DNA of 64,000 bases, taken from assembly GCA_963281255.1 (NCBI GenBank), contig OY725495.1, positions 248,001 to 312,000 of the forward strand, in the 5' to 3' direction. This document shows, piece after piece, positions 20,701 through 29,056 of this stretch. The notes beneath the pieces were generated by a model, which saw only the letters and a list, made by a program, of their open reading frames with translations, was not told where the DNA came from and searched no databases. The first letter of the stretch is position 1, and each line of letters opens with the position of its first letter. The stretch is from Aphrocallistes beatrix. Its lineage: Eukaryota; Porifera; Hexactinellida; Sceptrulophora; Aphrocallistidae. The translations under genes and the position numbers were made by a program.

Positions 20701-21408
20701 AAAGAAAAGACTTTCGTAGAAATAAACGATGTGTTTTATGCAAAAATCTTAAAACTTAAAATATTCAAAGTAATTAGAATGAAACAAAGAATTGTATGGT
20801 CCAATTAGGAATACAATAAACCTAACAGGAATCAAATGCTTTAGTTTTAAGAAACTTATTAATGAGCTAAGAAAGGGTGCAAGAGTTAAGTTATGATAAA
20901 TCATGAAGTAGTGGTGAATTAAAGTGTTCATTTCTTCTTACTCTCACTACGTGTCTCTCCGAGAAACAAAGAATATGACTTCTCATTACATGCAGCTATA
21001 TACTAATAATATCGGCAATCATACGAATTGAACTTGTCAGTTTGGCTGCGAATTACCCACCGCAATTGGATTCGTTTTTAATCGAGTTTAAAATTAGTAC
21101 GAGCATGTTGCACTCATATCTACACCAATTAAGATAACTCACCTCGAGCCATTCGCCGCTCCAATAAAGATTGAAATAGAGTTGAGTTGAAGTGAGCTGC
21201 TTGCTTTATCTGAGAGATAAGAAAGCCGGAGCCAAGAGGTGATCCGAGCAAGGAAAAGACTAGCTCCTAAATCGAACTCTTGTTCCAGCTCTGGTGCAGT
21301 CATTCCTTTCGACTCCTGAATGAACTCTGAAAGTATCTTAGATCTGGTTTTAACAATACCTCGATCCCATTCGGTAAAGTAAGATCGAAGATTGCGACTT
21401 TTCGACAT
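14783..21408 (-). CDS. ARMH1: Armadillo-like helical domain protein ARMH1, with a gene-bearing intron
   Basis: The first coding exon is 21143-21408. Its ATG is at 21408; a TTG two codons upstream is not a plausible start. It encodes WDRGIVKTRSKILSEFIQES, then GMTAPELEQEFDLGASLFLA, a near-signature of ARMH1. It ends in a consensus donor (AG|GTGAGT). The second exon ends at 16266 after a CCTAG acceptor and continues in phase 2 (LIEFMEAGGPLTVLEIV), exactly where human ARMH1 continues. Later exons lie near 15835-15970, 15474-15700 and 14783-15073; the C terminus has EHLYTKMTSMQAELLRTIP, matching the family end. ARMH1 is a poorly characterised alpha-solenoid protein of ciliated and testis tissue. 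The intron at 16267-21142 (4,876 bp) contains GTF2H2, COMMD7 and TBCEL in full, all on the same strand. Confidence 0.88.
16377..17663 (-). CDS. GTF2H2: TFIIH core subunit p44 / SSL1
   Basis: A single-exon gene inside the ARMH1 intron. The first ATG is at 17663 (428 residues); the four codons before it begin with TTG. GTF2H2 activates the XPD helicase in transcription initiation and nucleotide excision repair. Seen: the SSL1-like von Willebrand A domain (residues about 90-270; CFVLVIDQSRWM, ISLQNSLEMAMRILRHVP, NKEFLIITGSQNTCDP), followed by the conserved LIKMGFP block. C-terminal zinc-binding sites follow: CPQCGSKYCEVPIECKACG, HLARSYQHLFP, and a C4-type ring with CDSNYCIDCDIYIHETLHSC. Length is slightly above human (395) because of an N-terminal extension. 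All expected zinc cysteines appear present. The stop lies 110 bp from the downstream ARMH1 acceptor. Confidence 0.95.
   Translation of the reverse strand: MEKIPIHVLKPEINIPINKYKLGKMQISDEFAAESGMGYTWEADYEKSWEALKDDEMGDLQSSIDRIEARKALAKRNLLLRQRLPKNIRLGMTRCFVLVIDQSRWMTERDMRPTRLGCCLKIVPEFIKQFFSHNPVSQLAVIVTKDGRANLISPMLAQIQRPVKSLGELKATGCSGEISLQNSLEMAMRILRHVPSHMNKEFLIITGSQNTCDPENIFNTIDKVIEDGLRCSVISLAAEIFIFKNLADKTQGSYNVSLDESHFRDLLFLHTSPPASKPGHEASLIKMGFPIYSVESQPALCLCHIDQDISNIDLLSKPTYSCPQCGSKYCEVPIECKACGLPLVSASHLARSYQHLFPVPPFEEREYDSAVNSSSHGNVQCAGCGIALSNAQKIFTCTQPHCDSNYCIDCDIYIHETLHSCPNCVNLS
17789..18382 (-). CDS. COMMD7: COMM domain-containing protein 7
   Basis: A 197-residue single-exon frame starts at ATG 18382, matching the family length (human 200). 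The N-terminal helical domain is followed by the COMM domain (residues about 130-197): TIRQLTDLEWRFGVTTGNS, then GQIFLQMKFKV, ending with IEQFYSFLHEMEKARASIE. That terminal block is specifically COMMD7-like. COMMD proteins form the Commander complex with CCDC22/CCDC93 and retriever, acting in endosomal recycling and NF-kappaB control. The stop codon lies 126 bp from the ATG of GTF2H2 downstream; the whole gene is inside the ARMH1 intron. Confidence 0.93.
   Translation of the reverse strand: MAHFYFSMGSVDDNFITAFTNLNRFEEPGFSELLQMILAFLSSPNEGQQLLAKLEKFSDNFKVPLPSLQLIVKAVLLFLRGCLKRSLPISQISEDLSNLGLDQERISNLAQKWTDSFTIISNVNQQRVLTIRQLTDLEWRFGVTTGNSLFNRVGQIFLQMKFKVISGEIITIELSIEQFYSFLHEMEKARASIEYLV
18513..19979 (-). 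CDS. TBCEL: Tubulin-specific chaperone cofactor E-like (LRR plus ubiquitin-like)
   Basis: A single-exon 488-residue protein starts at ATG 19979. Leucine-rich repeats fill residues about 75-340 (for example ATSLHLARNNLQTWSEIELI and IEVLVLSSNNIKSWDEVLKL). Then come the TBCEL/TBCE landmark CITKLNGSVCDEGERIKAER with IRYF, and a C-terminal ubiquitin-like domain ending FDIHDGDQIIIS. There is no CAP-Gly domain, which separates TBCEL from TBCE. Known TBCEL proteins bind and destabilise tubulin and are important in spermatogenesis in flies. A low-complexity Q/D/P-rich insert (about residues 255-285) is not typical. It is the outermost of three genes nested in the ARMH1 intron, 131 bp upstream of COMMD7. 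Confidence 0.9.
   Translation of the reverse strand: MATNNLVDKEQKTKTHSTPEIKKSLSNNPTSFYEALVDRYLNAHEFNVPSFVHFKMPPPTDFELDGCKLGKLKTLGLDHKYIYKAGIPVEGLAKLCPNATSLHLARNNLQTWSEIELILREFPQLEDFNLRANIFTMSHDELSNQTPPILCPKLQTLDLTHTQIGWPQIQCIALQCPQLKGLEIGSNNLDEVSAEALVCLQNIEVLVLSSNNIKSWDEVLKLGVLPKLETLHLSYNPICFSKCGKKNSEKQIITDSNAIQELGESIDQLSTTEQNQDEDPKPKPLDPTPLFPSLTTISLAEVNICKWDELDIIAELPVTNMRIKDIPLAHDIPQEDRRKLFLAWFPCITKLNGSVCDEGERIKAERFTIRYFHTLDYKPKCLPRLIKMHGDLKPLVDIDISFGYKEFVKVEFIYQSKVWRVQKISVKQTVRELLMGLSREFKRPYRTMQLFHLQSSKKAQFDKMQELTLSSLPLSRFDIHDGDQIIIS
19980..21142. other. 5' part of ARMH1 intron 1, upstream of TBCEL
   Basis: About 1.16 kb of AT-rich sequence between the TBCEL start and the ARMH1 donor. Any promoter for the nested genes should lie here. 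Frames at 20346-20615 and 20749-20931 are hydrophobic, low-complexity translations with no recognisable family and are not called. Confidence 0.5.
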
Positions 21409-22495
21409 CTCCAAACGTAGAATTATAAACTGCTAAGCTAATCAAAAAGTTACTAGAAAAGTAATGGCTGGGATGTCTGCCATATCTACAAAGCGTGTTG
21501 AAACATGTGTGAAATACTCTGGTGGCAATGTTACCAAAAAAAGCAATTTCTATGTTTCTGGGCCTTATTCGTAGCGAAAATACGATAGACCAGCTGAATT
21601 CGCAGAGGTGAAATATTAGGCACTTCGACGTGATAACGTAAAAGGACACAATTCCACTTAGGCCTTGAAGGAGAAATTACTAATCAGATTCTAAACATAA
21701 TATTCTGAGTGGAACGCCATGACGTGGACCGAGTTCAGTATTTTTTATCTACCAAATTAGAATTACAAATACTTACACAACATTATTACTTCCAATCGTA
21801 TCTTAAATCATTTCACTGATATGTGTTAAACTTCCAGGTAACAAGTAAAGTATTTAACAAATAATGACTAGACCAACAATACGAGTGAAACAGCAGGGTG
21901 TATGGAAAGTGCCCAGAATGTGCATTACAATACATCTGCCTTGGGTTGAATAGAATAAATTAAGCAAACTACTAAGTTGGTACAATGGTCTGTAAGTTTA
22001 AGCATTAGAGCCATATCATCATGTTTTAACAAGAAAATGAGCAGGAGGTGAACACTAATTAAATTCAAATCAAAATTCAGTGTTGCCCAATAATGAAATT
22101 AAGTTGGATATCAATACGTATCATGTTATGTTTAATGTAACATGTAACAGATAAGGATGTTGTAAAAATCAATGTGGTTCCCAGAAGGACAAGACACGTG
22201 TTTACTTCAGAGTATAAGTTGAAATTAGCCTACTATTACATATGAACAGCAAAGGTCAACATTGACTACAAATCGTCGAGCACATTTGATACTAAGGCTC
22301 GAGATTTGAAATTAGAGAATTCGCTTCGAATAAGATAGCATATTTTTAGGATTATAGAAAATATATAAACAGAGAAATCTTGATAACGAACCTAAGCGTA
22401 TGGGAGAGATTGTACAGCAAATATTAGCAGATAATTTCAAGAATTAGTTTGCACTGAGTTATGGTAATAAAGTTTTAAAAAAATCTTAAGTGTAG
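21409..22495. other. Spacer between CCDC171 3' end and ARMH1 start
   Basis: About 1.1 kb of AT-rich sequence with no supported coding frame. It must hold the 3' UTR of CCDC171 and the promoter or 5' UTR of ARMH1. Confidence 0.45.
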
Positions 22496-25400
22496 TCAAG
22501 TGGAAAGGTTGAAACCTTCTAGACTCTGTGCTATCCCATGACCAAGCTGTTGACCCTGCTGAGAAGGAGTGGGGGAGAAAGGGATGGGTCTGAAATAGGT
22601 GTCAGAGGAGAGAGGTGTGTCATTTCTGTCCTGGGGGTTAAGTGGTGTACCTTGCAGGGGCGCGAAAGAGAGCGTATCAGTAATCTGACTGTCAGGACGT
22701 AACTCGGTGTGGAGTGAATCCAGATTATTTCTCGAATAGTTATTGATTTCACAGTCAACTGCAGGACTAGATATAACTGGGGAGGCGTGAGAAAACGCGA
22801 TTTCCGGGAGTGGGGAGTAGTGCTTAGTATGCCTACTGGGGTTATCAATACTGATAGCTGCCTCAGTCAGCTGTCTACGTGTAGCAGCGGTGACTTCCTG
22901 TTTAAGAGCTGTGGCGTGAGATTGTGTCTGACACAGCTGTGATTGGAGGTAGGAAATGCGGCCAAGTGAGTACTGATAGAACTCCAAAAACGTTTTCACC
23001 TATAAGTTGATACACTAACATACAAATCCAATTCAGTTCAGGCACACCCTGCTAACTTACAGTCACCATACAGGAATCCAACTGTGGAATGTTGTTCTGG
23101 TCTTCAATACTATTCAGCAATTCGGTGCTTGGTGACATCATACGTTCAAGCTCTAAAGGCTGGTTAGTATGAGCAGACAGATGTAACTTCGACTTGGCTT
23201 CTACGAAGATATGGTTAGCTCTTCTCAGATATTTCACGAGGACTTCTCTCTCGCGGGATGAAGTTCTTAACGCTACTTGTGCATCTTTCAACTGAATCTG
23301 AGTGTGCTGATATGATTCTTGGAGCTGAGCTAGTTGACGATCGGATAAACGAGATTGTTGGTTGGCCCTGGCAGAATCTTGCTTAACTTGTGCAAGTTCC
23401 TGAATCGATTCGTGTAGAGTGTTTCCTCTCCTTTGTAACTCAAGAGTATTCTTCTGCAAACGACCTTTCAGCTGCTCGATCTTCTCACTTTGAGAGGATA
23501 AAAGAACTTGTGTTTGCTGTTCACGACCAATTGCCTAGATCAGATTTTCACAAATAGTTATGAAACAATTTGCAAACTGGCTACCTTATATGAATGTATA
23601 CTTCCATGTTCTAATTGGAAAAAAAATCACTACAATTACCAGGCAATTACATCCATATTACGCACAGTCTGTCATATCTAGGTTCTAAGCAAAGTGGTTA
23701 AACCAATTGAAAGGTTTAATTGAGTGCACTTATTCTAGGCATAAACATATTGAGATCCACAAGAATTAAGGTAGTATAAGTGAATTAGGGTAAATGTGCC
23801 AAAAAAATTGCAATACAGTCGACTCCACTTAATAGGGTCACTGTTTAATCGGGTCAGCCGCTTAATCGGGTCACTTTTGGCAGGACCGGAATAGCTCTCA
23901 CACATAGAGGCTAATAGAAAAATATTTTCGGTTAATAGGGTTCTCCGCTTAATCGGGTCAAAATACGCCCTGACCGATGTGACCCTATTAAGCGGAGTCG
24001 ACTGTACCTCTTGTAACTCTGCTGTTATATTCTGGTACTTCTCTCTCGGAACATGTGACTTCAACTGGTCAGAAAGATGGTCAACCTGATCTTCCATCTT
24101 GAGCGCTTGTTGGCAGGCTTCTTTCAATTCGTTTCCCTGCTTTTCAGCTCGTATCAGATCATGATGAAGTCTATTTCTGGTCACTTCAGCTTCCTTAAGT
24201 CTTGAGATAAGACCAAGCAAACCTAGATTTCAATTGTTAACTGAGTTTCCTTAACTCAAAAAGGCATCAATACCTACCTGCTTCTAGCATCATGCCTATG
24301 TTATCAACAGGCACAAACTTCTGATGCTTCCGAATCTGTGCGTTGAGACCGTCTCCCAGCAGAGATACCAAACTAGGACGGTTCGTTCCTCTCGCGCCAC
24401 GCGGTTCATAGACACTGGTACCAGTAGCAGACCAGCCCTGATTGCTCCAGCGCTCATTCGGTGAGTGTACAGAGATAGAAGCGGGGAAAAACGCTTGTAA
24501 GTTTGTCAGGAGAGATTTCAGGGAGTTCTCAGCTGGATGCGGGCCGCGGGACGTTTGGTAGGGAGAGAAGAGTGAGAGCTCGAGAGCTCTGTCCGGTCTC
24601 AAACTAGTCGCGTGTTCTTTCTCCTGTTTGCTACGAATGTAAGCGTATGCCTCGAGCATGCTCCTCATCACCGACTCGTGGAGGCCGGGACTCGTCTAAA
24701 AATCAAAATGAGTAGCACCATTTGAACTTGAACATTTGAAGTTCCATGTAACTATTAATTTCTCTTAGGATCTTACCATCCAGTCGTAATAAGGATCTCT
24801 CCTATCTAGAGACTGCTCCATATCTTTAGCGTCAACAGCCCCTGGGGAGATGTACAGTGGGGTAGCCAAACCATCCCTCGCATCTACTTTCACGCAAAGT
24901 TTAATAGCGTTTCGCTTCTCTTTGAAAATATAGAAGAATCTTTTGGTGGCTAAAACTGCTATAATACTTCTACGTAGCTTCATTGCTGGACTGTTAAGGA
25001 AATCATTCTGTACGCCAGTGACAGACTGAGCGATGCTGCCCCTATGTTTCCGTGTAGAACTTGATTTCGACTGACTCGCTGGGTTTGTGGAGATGATATG
25101 CTTACTGAATAGTGCATTCTGTGGGGCTGGAATGATTCCGGAGAGAATGGCTTCTTCTTGTAACGCAGAAACCAACTCAGAGACCTAATAGCAGGCAATG
25201 ATAATTCATTTAGTTTTTTAACCTTGTAAGGTGTTGGCAATTGCAAATCACAAATTTCCAACGAATTGTTCTCATCATCTCAGCTAAGTATCTAGGACAA
25301 GCTATTTTTCATCGAAAATGAGCTCAGAAGATATGTTTCTTAATCACAGTCATGCTGGTGTCAAATAAATACGTAGGACATGCTATCATTTGAAAATTTT

Positions 25401-28400
25401 GTTAATGAGAATAATGCGGTCTTATCTGGAATATCAGCAAAATGACAATAGCACTTAACGACTTGGCTTCACGAATACTAAACTTGCAAAGTAAGTGAAG
25501 AAGTATAAAAATGTTAATTAATTATAGACATTTAGATAAGAGATTAACCTGCACCCATCAAACTTCAAAGCTATGTTAACGTAGAGCGACTATTCTCTGC
25601 ATAGAAGGTGGAGTGAAGGGTGGAATAACGAATTAAAAACTACATATTCTATAGTATATAGAAATAAACTCATCGTATTTAAGTTCCATGCCTGCTGTTT
25701 AAGTCGATGCAACCTTGTGAACTCGTTCTGCAAGATATTCTTCTGCACTGCTAGCTCCGAGCAAGCATTCAACGATGGGATAAGGGTAGAAGTCAGCATA
25801 GCAAGCGCGCTTAAAAACATTGTCGATTCTTGTTCACGCTTCGCAAGGGTTTCGAAGGCTCGGTCTAACTCCTGTTCTTGTGCGGCGCTCCTTCGTTCTA
25901 ACTCGTTGAGTTGGATCACCAGTTCTTCTTCCTTCCCTTCTCTTTCTCTGTGCGAGAGAGTTGACTGTTCGGTCAGATGAGCCAACTCTCCTTCTACATT
26001 CTGCTTCTCGCGTGATATATTCTGTATCGCCTGCTCTAGCTCAGCACATCTGTCTAGACTCTTATTATACAAACTCTGAATCTGGAAAACAATTAAATGA
26101 TTACCCTTAAAAGTAATAAAATTGTAAGAATAATTGCTATACCTGATTAAACTTAGAAGAATAGTCATTGAGATTCTTCTCGGAAACTTTCAATTTAGCA
26201 CTGAATTCAGTGATCATATTGAGTTTCGCTTGTACTTGCTCTGACACCATACTAGCCAATTGTGTCCATGACAATGGTGCAGGGTCTCCTTGGTGTGAAA
26301 TTTCGTGAACTGCCGGTTTTCGTCCATGAATCAAATGCTGGTACAAACTATGCAAAAACCTAGATTGAGAGAAGATATAATATTTCTATTATTATTAAAA
26401 GCTTCATTCGAAGCACTGAGTACCAGTAAACAATTACACAATGAAATTAGCGGGTATCGTAATCGTCGAGTGATTCAATTCAGGCTTGATTCGTGTAACT
26501 AAATTCACTGCATTGAGTATCACGTATCAACAACTGTTCAAAAGAACATGGAGTTTCTGGAATCACAGGTTTTTAGCGTGTTTCGTAGCGTGACAGGACG
26601 TCAGTACTGGATTGGGATTAATGGACTTTTTTAGAAGGATTCGTTACAAAGAAATTCGGCATTTGTGTTTCAAATTAAGAGTAAGCATTAGTGTTTTTAG
26701 TTCCAGATAACCTTGAATGTGATTCGGTCTCTGTTTGTTTGTTTTTCTGCGATTTTTCCAGCTCATCTTTCGCGTGAGCTCTCTTCCTGGATAATTTATC
26801 TAGGTCCTGCTGTAGACTTTGAGATAACTTATCTTTCGTATCAGTTTCACGTCTCAAATCGAGGATCACTCCCTCCTGCATACTCAGCTTCTCTTCTGCG
26901 TCTCGCATTGTTCCGCTGTTAGCTTGGATGAGATCGCGGTACGTGTTGTACTCGCTATTCAGAGTGTCGTGACGCTGTTTTAGTTGCTGGAATTCTGCCT
27001 GGGAAGATTCGATCTCTTGTTGGAATTTGGAGAGTAGAAATTGTATTCTATGTGACAGATTCTAGGATATAAAAAACATTATATCTACAGATGGAATAAT
27101 ATTTTAAGATTGTTCAAAAAGACATATGTCACTCGTCCCAATTGTAGTAATTGTGTCCGTAACTAATCAATAGAAAAACAAAATTTACTTTGTTTTTGTA
27201 TGAAGAACTGGGTGGAATATACTCTCTATGGAAGAATTGCAATACAGCTTCAATCTCCCTCATCTCACGAGAATGCTCGTCATGAACGCCAGACTGTTGC
27301 AGCTTAGCATGCTCCAGTTCCTCTCTTAGCTTAGCGAAGTTGTCTTGATGCAAAGTGAGCTGTTCCGTTAGTTCTGAAACTAAATTCTGTTTAGTGAAAA
27401 GTTGATCTTGCAAGCCGCGATGTGCAGCCTCTGTCCTAATTAGCTTTTCATTGATCTCTTGGCACATCTTGATATCCTCTTCGCACTTTTTCTCAAGTGT
27501 CCTACGAGATTCTTGATTCTGTTCCATGTTATTCCTATATTCACGCGAAATTTCACGCTCTGACTCCAGTAATCGCTCTAAATCTCGCACCTAGCATATA
27601 ACGAAATAAAACTTGTGAAATACCGAAGTATAAGTTTCATAATGATATACCTTTAAGCTTTGTACTTCGTTACTGAACTTCATTTCCAGTGCACTCGTAC
27701 GTTCACTATCAAAGCTTTGCTGATAACCCTTCAGCTCTTCTCTCAAGGCTAAAACCTCCTCTTTACTCGTGTCAACTGCCGCAGACAGCAGTTCGTTGTG
27801 CTGTGTTAATTTCCGATTTGATTCCATACTCAATCCCAGTTGATTTTCCAGGGATTCACAACTATGCTGCAGTTGTGAAACCTCATCTTCTCTCGTTCTA
27901 TTTTCCTGCAGGATCTTTTCAAGGTCTAATGAAAGCTGTACATTTTTCTCACTTTTCTGTTTGAGAAGTATCTAAAAGCATTGAAATGCTTAATTTAGAA
28001 TAATTCATTCAAGGTTCTGAGTATATTTCGACGTATCACACGTTTGCTGTAATGAAATTTGAATAAATTGATGGGGTAAGAAGATACTGTATTCAAATGA
28101 ATTTGGTAGAAATTCAAGCCACAAAAATATGGACAAAAATGGAAATCCTATTCAAATTATCTAGAAAAGACTTGAAAACATATGCCATTAAGACAACTAG
28201 AAAAGCTATCATAATAATACCTGACGAGATAATAGTCATGAAGAATCTTGTAAGTCTTAATACATAAAAGGGTCTCAATTAGATAACAAAGAGCCTCGAT
28301 ATCAAAAAGATAAGAGCATTTCGAACGGGGTGCGTTGCTACCATAGCATACAGACCACCTGAAAATTATGACAATGAAAGCAGAGCAGAAGAGATAATAA

Positions 28401-28916
28401 AACTTTGAAAGGTTTTAGTAAAAGGTTCACTTAAATAACAAACACGTATGACTCGTCCATTAACAAAGATTTGTTACTATTCGAGTAGGAATTCTTACTA
28501 CTTCAAATTCCAACTAGATCCATTACCTCTTGTTCTTGTTTTTCCTGAACGCGGGCCCTGTGGACAGCATCTAAGGTAATCTTCCACTCTCTGCACTGCT
28601 TACTGAGCTGAGTCACCTTCGCCTCCAGACCGATCCTATTCCCTTTCGAGACATTCTCCAAGTCTTCATTTTGCTCGCAGAGTTCGTCTTCTCTACGTCT
28701 GGCTCGTGTCAATTCAAGCTCTACCTTCTGTCTAGCTGCTTCAGACCGCTCTAGCTGAGAGCGAAGTGAGCAGTGTTCCCGAGTTAGCCTCCCGATCTCT
28801 TCATTCAGTTTCTCTCTCGTAACTAACAACTCTCGCTCCATTTCTTTGACTCTTGCGTCTGGCCCTAGACCTGAGCTCAGCAGAGAGGTGTAGCTTGGCT
28901 CAAACGAAGCGTCCAT
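22496..28916 (-). CDS. CCDC171: Coiled-coil domain-containing protein 171, multi-exon
   Basis: A long minus-strand coiled-coil gene of at least ten exons, starting at ATG 28916. Most exons encode heptad-rich E/Q/R/L sequence. Several non-coiled landmarks identify CCDC171: FLHSLYQHLIHG with PLSWTQLASMV (about 26200-26355), LSALAMLTSTLIP (about 25790), RRSIIAVLATKRFFYIF (about 24940) and FLEFYQYSLGRISYLQSQL (about 22940-22999). These occur in the order of the human protein. Main exon blocks: 28503-28916, 27591-27970, 27240-27590, 26700-27060, 26145-26360, 25690-26085, 24765-25185, 24267-24700, 24008-24220, 23052-23530, 22496-22999. The C-terminal 120 residues are Ser/Pro/Thr-rich. Function is unknown; expression in ciliated tissue is reported for animals. 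A transposon abuts the donor at 24007. Confidence 0.85.
23816..24004. mobile_element. MITE copy B, abutting a CCDC171 splice donor
   Basis: A 189 bp element with the same 27 bp class of ends as copy A: it starts CAGTCGACTCCACTTAATAG and ends with the reverse complement of CAGTCGACTCCGCTTAAT, flanked by TA at 23814-23815 and 24005-24006. Read on the gene strand, the exon ends CAAGAG and the intron begins G|TA|CAGTCG, so the T of the donor GT is part of the TA target site. It is longer than copy A, with an extra internal CCGCTTAATCGGGTCA unit. No coding capacity. Confidence 0.88.
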
Positions 28917-29056
28917 CCACTAATGACAATTTTAAGATATAAATACGTAAATTAATATAAGTAAATAGAATCAGAGTTTGTAATCGGTTATACAGACTAA
29001 TCATTTCATCATTTACACATACTGTATCTAGCATAATCTCAAACAAATAAATCCAG

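Noticed and set aside
20346-20931. Two hydrophobic frames in the ARMH1 intron
   Set aside because: Low-complexity Y/F/L-rich translations of AT-rich DNA, without an identifiable family or clear gene signals.
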